From: Gemmatimonadota bacterium
GTDB lineage: Bacteria > Gemmatimonadota > Gemmatimonadetes > Gemmatimonadales > GWC2-71-9
Direction: 5' to 3'
Length of the DNA: 12,926 nt
Assembly: GCA_003220985.1 (NCBI GenBank)
Contig: QHTY01000162.1
Location: 6,501-19,426, forward strand
Shown here one piece after another: positions 7,914-12,926 of this stretch. The notes beneath the pieces are model-generated. The model was not told where the DNA came from, did no database searches, and worked only from the letters and a program-made list of their open reading frames with translations. A program made the position numbers and the translations under genes. The number at the start of each line of letters is the position of its first letter. The first letter of the stretch is position 1.

Positions 7914-8360
7914 TCAAAAACTCACCAAAAGGGACTGCTCCATCAAGTCCGCAGCGCGAGCCAGCACCCGCTGCTCCTCCTCTGATAGCTGCATAACACC
8001 TTGCATGAGTCGCTCCACCCGCCGCGCGCGGCCCCTTTGCAGCAGCCGCTTCCCCGCCGCCGTCGCCGCGACGAGCTGTACCCGGCCATCCGCAGGATCA
8101 TTGACGCGTCGCACCAGGCCCCGACGCTCCAACCCGTCAACCAGTCGCGTGATGGTGGGGCGGCGCACCTGCTCCGCCTCCGCGAGCGCGCTCATGGTGA
8201 TCGGACCACGGAATACGATGACCGATAATGCCGACGCCCGTGGGCCTGACAGGCCCAGCGCCCTGTCCTCCACCCGCAGGCGCCGCAGCAGATGGATGGC
8301 CGCCGAGTGCAGGCGGTCGGCGATCGCCCGCACGGGGGCTTGACGGGAAGCGCTCTCCAT
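7914..8360 (-). CDS. MarR-family transcriptional regulator
   Basis: A 148-residue winged-helix regulator. An N-terminal dimerisation helix is followed by the helix-turn-helix (ITMSALAEAEQVRRPTITRL, recognition helix around 66-83) and the wing with NDPADGRVQLVAATAAGKRL, containing the family's DxR motif (Asp91, Arg93). The C-terminal helices complete the dimer interface. The protein has no cysteine, so a thiol-oxidation mechanism like that of OhrR is excluded; a small-molecule ligand is more likely. It is divergent from a VOC gene and the gap holds a perfect palindrome, the usual layout of a MarR repressor controlling itself and its neighbour. The ATG at 8360 has no Shine-Dalgarno and may be read from a very short leader. 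The tRNA-Cys gene begins five bases after its stop. Confidence 0.93.
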   Translation of the reverse strand: MESASRQAPVRAIADRLHSAAIHLLRRLRVEDRALGLSGPRASALSVIVFRGPITMSALAEAEQVRRPTITRLVDGLERRGLVRRVNDPADGRVQLVAATAAGKRLLQRGRARRVERLMQGVMQLSEEEQRVLARAADLMEQSLLVSF

Positions 8361-8366
8361 AATTAC

Positions 8367-8380
8367 TTAGCTAAAGCTAA
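8367..8380. promoter_or_regulatory. Probable MarR operator palindrome between marR and the VOC gene
   Basis: A perfect inverted repeat, TTAGCT-AA-AGCTAA, lies 6 bp upstream of the marR ATG and 21 bp upstream of the VOC ATG. Paired TTAG/CTAA half-sites are common in operators of MarR-type proteins. A CATAAT hexamer at 8358-8363 (five of six matches to the -10 consensus, plus strand) would place the VOC gene's transcription start at about 8370, inside the palindrome. Binding would then block that promoter and probably the one for marR. The palindrome is seen directly; its use by this MarR protein is inferred from position and family. Confidence 0.7.
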
Positions 8381-8401
8381 CTACTTCCCTCAGGAGGGGC
8401 A

Positions 8402-8800
8402 ATGGCCGCCGCCGCACTGTCGGAAATCGCGCAGGTCACCAATGTCGTCCACGACATCGATCGCGCCGTCAAATTCCACCGCGACGTACTCGGCCTGCCG
8501 CTGTTGTTCCAGGCGCCGCCGTCGCTCGCGTTCTTCCAATGCGGCTCGGTGCGGCTGATGCTGTCGCCGCCGGAGAATCCCGAGCAGGACCATCCCGGGT
8601 CTTTCCTCTATTTCCGCGTGCAGGACATCGAAAGCGTGCATCGCACGCTGGCAGGCAAGGGCGTGAAATTCGTCGACGCGCCGCACCGCGTCCACGAAGC
8701 GGCCGACTACGACTTATGGATGGCGTTCTTTCACGACCCCGACTTGAACCCCATGGCGCTCATGGAGGAGAAACCAAAGCCCCCCCGGAAGGCTTCCTGA
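8402..8800 (+). CDS. VOC-superfamily (glyoxalase/dioxygenase-like) protein under probable MarR control
   Basis: A 132-residue vicinal oxygen chelate protein. The N-terminal module reads IAQVTNVVHDIDRAVKFHRD followed by VLGLPLLF, then LAFFQCGSVRLML; the second module has GSFLYFRVQDIESVHRTL and closes with FFHDPDLNPMALMEE. Gln11, His111 and Glu122 are plausible metal-site residues by position, though the site is not proven. The start is well supported: AGGAGG at 8392-8397 lies four bases before the ATG. It is divergent from marR across a 41-bp gap with an operator-like palindrome, suggesting induction by a small molecule that it may bind or detoxify. Its last 41 bp overlap the 3' end of the convergent small membrane-protein gene. 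It is clearly different in sequence from the other VOC protein in the window. Confidence 0.92.
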   Translation: MAAAALSEIAQVTNVVHDIDRAVKFHRDVLGLPLLFQAPPSLAFFQCGSVRLMLSPPENPEQDHPGSFLYFRVQDIESVHRTLAGKGVKFVDAPHRVHEAADYDLWMAFFHDPDLNPMALMEEKPKPPRKAS

Positions 8801-8999
8801 ACGACGACGCCACCGCCACGCTGGCGACCAGGATGTTCGCGCCAATGATTGGCAGTGAGTGGATCAACAGGCCGTACAGCGCCCACAGCCCTGCGGCGAC
8901 GCCCTGCACTCGGCGTAAAGACTTCGGTCCTCGTGTGAAGTACGAAACCATGAAGACGGCCGTCGCCAACCAGCCGATCCAGTCGACGTTCGTCATCAT
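8760..8999 (-). CDS. Small three-helix membrane protein, SemiSWEET/YgjV-like in layout
   Basis: A 79-residue integral membrane protein with three predicted helices at about 6-22, 31-48 and 50-67. Short charged loops (TRGPKSLRR) and the order WIGWLATAVFMVSYF, LWALYGLLIHSLPIIGANIL recall SemiSWEET/PQ-loop or YgjV-type half-transporters, which work as dimers. The match is to overall pattern and to the YG-x-PII-x-AN region, and a firm family call is not possible. The start at 8999 is chosen because its ATG overlaps the ankyrin gene's TGA (ATGA), a typical coupling junction; the longer open frame to 9197 only antisense-mirrors that gene. The C-terminal tail (SFRKPSGGALVSPP) lies in the 41-bp overlap with the convergent VOC gene and includes a C7/G7 homopolymer, so the tail sequence is the least certain part. 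Confidence 0.72.
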   Translation of the reverse strand: MMTNVDWIGWLATAVFMVSYFTRGPKSLRRVQGVAAGLWALYGLLIHSLPIIGANILVASVAVASSFRKPSGGALVSPP

Positions 9000-9439
9000 A
9001 CCTGCCGGCCCTTCAGCAGCTCGAGGACGTCGAGATGTCCCTTCATGGCCGCGAGACCGGCCGCTTTCGTACGATCCGCCCCCCGCGCGAGCAGGAGCCG
9101 AACCGTCTCGGTCTGGCCGAAGAACGCGGCGAGCTCGAGCGGCGAGAATCCGTCGCTCGACTTCGCTACGAGGAGCGCGGGATCGCGATCCAGCCACTGC
9201 GTGACCCGCGAGATGTCGCCGACCGACGCCGCGTCGAAAATGTCGAGCTCGGGTCGGGCCGCGAGCAGCACCGCGACCGCTTCGTTTTTGTGATGGTACT
9301 GGGCGATCAAGACCGGGGAGTGACCCCGCGCGTTGCGGACGTTCGCGAGGCTGGGATCGGCGGTGAGTAGCGCCTGCAGCCTGCCGGTATCGCCGGCCCG
9401 CACCACGTCAAAGATTTCCTGCGACGGCTCGTCCCCCAT
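8996..9439 (-). CDS. Ankyrin-repeat protein
   Basis: A 147-residue protein without signal peptide, made almost wholly of about four ankyrin-type helix-loop-helix repeats. The pattern is visible as DVVRAGDTGRLQALLTADPS, then ARGHSPVLIAQYHHKNEAVA, then DAASVGDISRVTQWLDRDPA, then DGFSPLELAAFFGQTETVRL, ending in a partial repeat (AAGLAAMKGHLDVLELL). Such proteins bind other proteins; the partner here is unknown. The start is supported by GGAG six bases before the ATG. That RBS is embedded in a G-run tract with quadruplex potential. The stop overlaps the start of the downstream membrane protein by 4 bp, and the Omp85-like gene lies 32 bp upstream, so it belongs to the glnA-to-membrane-protein cluster. 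Confidence 0.9.
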   Translation of the reverse strand: MGDEPSQEIFDVVRAGDTGRLQALLTADPSLANVRNARGHSPVLIAQYHHKNEAVAVLLAARPELDIFDAASVGDISRVTQWLDRDPALLVAKSSDGFSPLELAAFFGQTETVRLLLARGADRTKAAGLAAMKGHLDVLELLKGRQV

Positions 9440-9447
9440 GTCGCGCT

Positions 9448-9469
9448 CCCCCCCCTCCCCGCCCGCCCC
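9448..9469 (-). promoter_or_regulatory. G-quadruplex motif overlapping the ankyrin gene RBS
   Basis: On the minus (coding and mRNA) strand the 32-bp gap before the ankyrin ATG holds four G runs of 4, 3, 4 and 8 separated by single bases C, C and A. Four runs of at least three G with one-base loops are the textbook form of a very stable quadruplex. The last run continues into the GGAG that is the best Shine-Dalgarno for the ankyrin gene. A folded quadruplex in RNA could hide the ribosome-binding site, or could slow polymerase in DNA. The motif is seen directly; any regulatory effect is inference. The eight-base run could also simply reflect slippage or a purine-rich RBS. Confidence 0.6.
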
Positions 9470-9471
9470 GG

Positions 9472-10977
9472 TTAGAACGAAAAGCCCTTTCGCAACGTGA
9501 TCGCCCAGCGCTTTCCTTTGACTCCTTGGCCAAACCGGTACCCGAAGGCTAACTCGCCCGCTCGCCCGCGCACCGCCCGCGTTGGCCCAAACCGGAGCGA
9601 GAGGCCGGCATCGCCGCCCTGTCGAGCGGGCTCAGTGTCGTACCACGCCCCGCCATAGTCTAGAAACGGCGCCAGCCCGAGCGCCATCAGGCCAAGAATG
9701 TCGTCGGCCACGAGGATGCGGTCCTCGAGCACGAACCACGTCGTGCGCGTACCCGTGAACTCATGGATGCCGAACAGCCGCGGCCCCTTCTGCACCACCC
9801 ACGGATCGAACTCCGCGCCCGGTTTGGGATGTGTCACCACGCCGGCCTCGGCGTGCACGATCCAGGTGTGACGGGGGATGTTCTGGCTGACGACGGTCAC
9901 CTCCGCCAGCGTCCGCGTCGTGTCCAATCCATTGGCCGCGACGCGTACAACGGCAAAGCCGCGCTTCCAGACGGCCGACGTCTGGCCGCTGAATTCGTAG
10001 CCCACGCCGGACTGCAACACGATGCCGGCCCGGAGCGTGGGCGAGAGGTCGACGTCTTCACGGCGCGCGTAGGAGTTGAAGTGCTCGAGCACGCGGAACC
10101 GCACCGCGCCGAGCTCCACACCAGCCCGCGCGGTCGTGAACACCGAGTATGGCACCCGCGAGGTGCCCGTGGCGCCGAAATCCTCGCGCCGCCATTCCCA
10201 TCCTCCCCAGATCCGCATGTACTTGTGCGTCGTCGCCGCTGCCGCGATCCCGGCCATGAGCCCGACGCGAAACAGGCGATGGCTCGTGCTGTCGAGCAGC
10301 ACGTCGTCGCGGAAGCGCAGCACCCGCTCGTGGGCGAATTCGCCGTAGGTCTCGACCGAATGCGGCGCCGCCGTTTCGTGGAACGGCAGTCCGAACTGCC
10401 ATTCGCCGCGGTGGCCGTCGGAGAGGTCGCTGTAGCGTGCCTTGAGCAGCGTCCGGCGGCCGAAGAAATGCGGGTTGATGAATTCGAAATCGAGGCGGCT
10501 GCGGTCGGGATTGCGGCCATAGATGAGCGCCAGCTCTGTCGCCGTGCCGAGAAAATTGCGCTCGATAAAACCCACGTCCCAGGTGTTGTCGCCGCCCACG
10601 CTGGTGAAGCTCGCCTGCGGTTGCGTGCTCCAGCCGTCCGCGGTCACGGCCCGGAGGGCGAGCTTGCCGTCCCACTGGCGCACCGTATCGACGCGCACCT
10701 GACGAAACACGCCGAGGTTCCGCAGCCCCCGTTCACTTTCCTCGACGCGCGCGAGATCGAAGGGATCGCCGCGATTGAGCAACAGGCGCCTGCGGATGAC
10801 CGACTGCCGCGTGCGCATGTGCAGCTTGTTCGCCAGGCGGGCGACCCAGTCGGGCGCCGCGTCCTCGCGGTCGAAAATGTTGCGGTTCTCGATGATGATC
10901 GAGTCGATCGTCTGGGGATCGGACGGCCGGACGGCCGGACTGACAGACTGCAATACCAAGAGCACGCTCAGCAGCAT
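9472..10977 (-). CDS. Single-POTRA Omp85/BamA-TamA-family outer-membrane protein
   Basis: An outer-membrane beta-barrel protein of 501 residues. A signal peptide (about 1-17) is followed by one POTRA-like domain at ~23-113 (TIDSIIIENRNIFD ... QSVIRRRLLLNRGDPFDLAR ... ESERGLRNLGVFRQVRVDTV) and a barrel from ~120 (ERNFLGTATELALIYGRNPD, FINPHFFGRRTLLKARYSD). It ends in FSF, with the C-terminal Phe typical of barrels recognised by the BAM complex. It is far shorter than housekeeping BamA (about 800 residues, five POTRA), so it is an accessory family member. Where Omp85 proteins usually carry the loop-6 (V/L)RG(F/Y) motif, the best match here is Leu401-Phe-Gly403, apparently lacking the Arg. The ATG overlaps the preceding gene's stop (TGATG), so it is probably translated together with that lipoprotein. 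Its clients are unknown. Confidence 0.87.
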   Translation of the reverse strand: MLLSVLLVLQSVSPAVRPSDPQTIDSIIIENRNIFDREDAAPDWVARLANKLHMRTRQSVIRRRLLLNRGDPFDLARVEESERGLRNLGVFRQVRVDTVRQWDGKLALRAVTADGWSTQPQASFTSVGGDNTWDVGFIERNFLGTATELALIYGRNPDRSRLDFEFINPHFFGRRTLLKARYSDLSDGHRGEWQFGLPFHETAAPHSVETYGEFAHERVLRFRDDVLLDSTSHRLFRVGLMAGIAAAATTHKYMRIWGGWEWRREDFGATGTSRVPYSVFTTARAGVELGAVRFRVLEHFNSYARREDVDLSPTLRAGIVLQSGVGYEFSGQTSAVWKRGFAVVRVAANGLDTTRTLAEVTVVSQNIPRHTWIVHAEAGVVTHPKPGAEFDPWVVQKGPRLFGIHEFTGTRTTWFVLEDRILVADDILGLMALGLAPFLDYGGAWYDTEPARQGGDAGLSLRFGPTRAVRGRAGELAFGYRFGQGVKGKRWAITLRKGFSF

Positions 10978-11516
10978 CAGGGGCGCACTCCATGGATGCG
11001 CTGGCGTAGGCGGTACCGCTCATGCCGGCGGGAATCATCCCAGGCGGTGAAATACAGGCTCGCGTCGATCCGCCCGGCGAGCTGCCGCGATCCTCGCGTC
11101 TGGATCACGTAGGTCCCACGCACCGAGTCGGGGCGGAGCGGCCGGCACAGACACGTGACCGTTGCATACGCGGGTATGGAATCGCCAAGGGAATACCGAT
11201 GATTGGCGGACAAACGACGCACGTCGCCAAGATCGAGCGCGACGGTCAGCGAATACTCATCCCCCACCGCTTCACTGGGATCGAAATCGAATCGCGCGAG
11301 CACGACGTCGTGCCGCTCCGTGATGCTCGTGTCAACGCGCAGCCGGATGAGGGTGTAGTGCGGGTCCGTGTCGACGACGATGCGGCCATGCTGATCCCAC
11401 TCCCCGGCGTGCTGTTCGCCTTGTGTATCGCCCGGCTGCGGAAGGATATCGCACGCGCTCCCCGAGACCCCTGCGCCAATGATCAGTACACACTCAAGTA
11501 CCGCTCGAGCTCCCAC
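10977..11516 (-). CDS. Unrecognised small lipoprotein-like exported protein
   Basis: A 179-residue protein that I do not recognise. The N-terminus (GTG-initiated MGARAVLECVLIIGAGVSGS, then Ala-Cys) looks like a signal peptide with a non-standard lipobox ending at Cys22. The mature part is rich in charged residues and predicted strands (HYTLIRLRVDTSITERHDVV; SLTVALDLGDVRRL), with a CLC pair in TVTCLCRPL and a basic C-terminus (SRRHERYRLRQRI). The GTG at 11516 has AAGG seven bases upstream and lies inside glnA, overlapping it by 34 bp; no later in-frame start codon precedes the signal sequence. Its stop overlaps the Omp85 start by one base. That coupling suggests a periplasmic partner for the barrel, but no functional evidence is visible. 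Confidence 0.7.
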   Translation of the reverse strand: MGARAVLECVLIIGAGVSGSACDILPQPGDTQGEQHAGEWDQHGRIVVDTDPHYTLIRLRVDTSITERHDVVLARFDFDPSEAVGDEYSLTVALDLGDVRRLSANHRYSLGDSIPAYATVTCLCRPLRPDSVRGTYVIQTRGSRQLAGRIDASLYFTAWDDSRRHERYRLRQRIHGVRP

Positions 11517-12808
11517 TCACTGACCTTTCCAATGTATTCCTGCCACTCGCCCCACTTGGCTTCGACGAACCGCTCATAAATGTGCGGGCCGAGGGCATCG
11601 CGAATGACGTCATCCTTCTCGAGCATGTCGAGCGCCTCGTGCAGATCCCGCGGCAGCTCGTCGATGCGGTATTTGCGCCGTTCGCGAAAGCTCATCTCAA
11701 AGATGTTCTTATTCACGGGGTCCGGCGGCGTGAGCTTTTTCTGGACGCCGTCGATACCGGCTGCAAGCTGCACCGCCAGCGCGAGATACGGGTTCGCCGA
11801 GGGATCGGGCATCCGCAGCTCGCAGCGTGTGCCGGTGCCGCGACGATCGGGAATGCGCACGAGCGGCGAGCGGTTGCGCATCGACCACGCGACGTTTACC
11901 GGCGCCTCATACCCCGGCACCAGCCGTTTGTAGCTGTTCACGAGCGGATTCGTCACGGCGCAGAATCCCCGCGCGTGTGTCAGCAGTCCCGCAATGTAGG
12001 ACAGCGCCACATCCGACAGCTCCCACTGCGCTTTCGGATCGTGGAACGCGTTGCTGCCCTTGCGGAACAGCGACTGGTGTGTGTGCATGCCCGAGCCGTT
12101 CTGTCCGAAGATCGGCTTGGGCATGAACGTGGCGAGGAAGCCATGCCGATACGCCACGTTTCGCACGATGAAGCGAAACGTGGCGAGGTTGTCGGCGGTT
12201 GCGAGCGCCTCGGCGTACCGAAAGTCGATCTCGTGCTGCCCCGGCGCCACTTCATGATGGCCCGCTTCGACCTCGAACCCCATGGCGACGAGCTCTTTCA
12301 CGATCAGCCGGCGAATCTCTTCGGCACGATCGACCGGCGTCTGGTCGAAGTAGCCGCCGTGATCGTGCGTGATCGTCGTGGGCTCGCCGTCCGCATCCAG
12401 CTGAAAGATGAAGAATTCGGCCTCGACGCCGGCCATCATCTCGTAGCCCAGCGCCTTGGCCTTGGCGATCTGGCGCTGCAGCGCCTGGCGCGTGCAGCCG
12501 GCAAACGACGACCCATCGGGATTGTAAATGTCACAGATCACGCGGGCGACCTTCCCGGCGGCGTCGCCGTTCGGAAGCACGCGAAACGTCTTCAGATCGG
12601 GCCGCAGCACCATGTCGGATTCCTCGATCCGGACGAATCCCTCGATGGACGAGCCGTCGAACATGATGTCGCCCTCGAGCGCCTTCTCAAACTGGCTCTG
12701 CGGCACCTCGACGTTCTTGTTGACGCCGAGGATGTCGGTGAACTGGAGACGCAGCGACGAGACGTCCTGCTTCTTGGCTACGTCGAGGATTTCACGTTTG
12801 GTCGGCAT
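11483..12808 (-). CDS. glnA: Glutamine synthetase, type I-alpha
   Basis: Cytosolic dodecameric enzyme making glutamine from glutamate, ammonia and ATP. The 441 residues match the short GSI-alpha form. Landmarks are FTDILGVNKNVEVP, MFDGSSIEGF (50-59), GVEAEFFIF with metal-binding Glu129/Glu131, GHHEVAPGQHEID (183-195), GSGMHTHQS (238-246), the glutamate-site flap NPLVNSYKRLVPGYEAP (Glu301) and CELRMPDPSANPYLALA. The region of the E. coli adenylylation tyrosine reads NIFEMS with no Tyr, so it is not regulated by GlnE. Arg60 in EGFVRIEESDM matches the Bacillus residue needed for glutamine feedback inhibition. The ATG at 12808 is preferred over an in-frame TTG at 12820, which lies inside the leader hairpin. 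No Shine-Dalgarno is visible. A second glutamine synthetase gene ends 75 bp upstream, so this is the downstream copy of a tandem pair. Confidence 0.96.
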   Translation of the reverse strand: MPTKREILDVAKKQDVSSLRLQFTDILGVNKNVEVPQSQFEKALEGDIMFDGSSIEGFVRIEESDMVLRPDLKTFRVLPNGDAAGKVARVICDIYNPDGSSFAGCTRQALQRQIAKAKALGYEMMAGVEAEFFIFQLDADGEPTTITHDHGGYFDQTPVDRAEEIRRLIVKELVAMGFEVEAGHHEVAPGQHEIDFRYAEALATADNLATFRFIVRNVAYRHGFLATFMPKPIFGQNGSGMHTHQSLFRKGSNAFHDPKAQWELSDVALSYIAGLLTHARGFCAVTNPLVNSYKRLVPGYEAPVNVAWSMRNRSPLVRIPDRRGTGTRCELRMPDPSANPYLALAVQLAAGIDGVQKKLTPPDPVNKNIFEMSFRERRKYRIDELPRDLHEALDMLEKDDVIRDALGPHIYERFVEAKWGEWQEYIGKVSEWELERYLSVY

Positions 12809-12874
12809 AGAGGGCGGCAAAAGGCGGCAAAGGACGGCACAAGCCTTTGCCGCCCTGTGCCGCCCTCTGCCGCC
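12809..12874. repeat. Six-unit 10-bp repeat forming a long hairpin between the tandem glutamine synthetase genes
   Basis: Three copies of GGCGGCA-type units (12813, 12823, 12833; the third is GACGGCA) are followed by three inverted copies, TGCCGCC (12848, 12858, 12868), all with exact 10-bp spacing. In one register 12809-12819 pairs perfectly with 12858-12868, and 12823-12833 pairs perfectly with 12844-12854, with a 3x3 internal loop and a 10-base apical loop. In another register 12813-12839 faces 12848-12874 around an 8-base loop. In the minus-strand transcript the first hairpin ends directly at the glnA AUG. On the plus strand the array is followed by G and six T (12876-12881), the look of an intrinsic terminator, but no plus-strand gene is upstream. 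It may tune expression of the second gene; the function is unproven. Confidence 0.8.
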
Positions 12875-12883
12875 GTTTTTTAG

Positions 12884-12926
12884 TTACGCGTCGTAGTAAA
12901 GGAAGAATTCGTATGGATGAGGACGC
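12884..12926 (-). CDS. C-terminus of a second, upstream glutamine synthetase (partial)
   Basis: The window's last 43 bases hold the final 13 codons and TAA stop of a minus-strand gene. The tail reads RPHPYEFFLYYDA, which matches the characteristic C-terminal HPxEFxLYY of GSI-type glutamine synthetases (E. coli GlnA ends in a very similar HPVEFELYYSV). Nothing else of the gene is inside the window, so its subtype, adenylylation site and integrity cannot be judged; a GSI-beta type is suggested because this tail is typical of that form. It lies 75 bp upstream of the complete GSI-alpha gene, and the two are probably transcribed together unless the hairpin between them separates them. Confidence 0.7.
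   Translation of the reverse strand, partial: RPHPYEFFLYYDA

Noticed and set aside
9763..11112. Plus-strand open frame of 449 codons opposite the Omp85-like gene
   Set aside because: Arg/Ala/His-rich translation without domains; the antisense gene shows a POTRA, barrel strands and a terminal Phe.
11582..12883. Plus-strand open frame of 433 codons opposite glnA
   Set aside because: A shadow of a strongly conserved glutamine synthetase; its end also runs through the repeat hairpin.

Overview
The window is very GC-rich, and nearly every reading frame stays open on both strands, which is usual for soil-type high-GC bacteria. A two-membrane (Gram-negative) envelope is implied by an Omp85/BamA-like outer-membrane barrel, three probable lipoproteins and a periplasmic-type copper enzyme. 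The gene set (clade-II-like NirK, single-POTRA Omp85, type I-alpha glutamine synthetase, MASE1 hybrid kinase) would suit Gemmatimonadota or a similar phylum. That placement is inferred from style, not from a marker gene.

Left part (1-4350). A probable lipoprotein copper nitrite reductase (minus strand, cut by the left edge) lies 52 bp downstream of a SulP-family anion transporter, and the two probably form one operon. Divergent from SulP, with only 27 bp between start codons, is a serine beta-lactamase-fold hydrolase whose stop codon abuts the start of a VOC/glyoxalase-fold protein (TAGATG).

Middle part (4355-8800). On the minus strand, in transcription order, are a MarR-type regulator, a tRNA-Cys(GCA) gene squeezed between protein genes, a MASE1-PAS-histidine kinase-receiver hybrid sensor, and an unrecognised lipoprotein. 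Divergent from marR is a second VOC protein. The 41-bp gap between them holds a perfect TTAGCT-AA-AGCTAA operator-like palindrome.

Right part (8760-12926). A tightly packed minus-strand cluster reads: the last 13 codons of a first glutamine synthetase, then a second complete GSI-alpha glnA, an unrecognised probable lipoprotein, a one-POTRA Omp85 barrel, an ankyrin-repeat protein and a three-helix small membrane protein. Most junctions overlap (34, 1 and 4 bp). The two other junctions carry strong nucleic-acid structure: a 60-bp hairpin built from 10-bp repeats that ends at the glnA start codon, and a G-quadruplex motif that contains the ankyrin gene's ribosome-binding site.

No stretch longer than 100 bases lacks a gene. 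No mobile element, CRISPR array or defence system is visible. The most unusual signals are the tandem glutamine synthetases with their leader hairpin, the G-quadruplex RBS, the SulP/NirK pairing, the lipoprotein/Omp85 pair and the MarR/VOC regulatory module.
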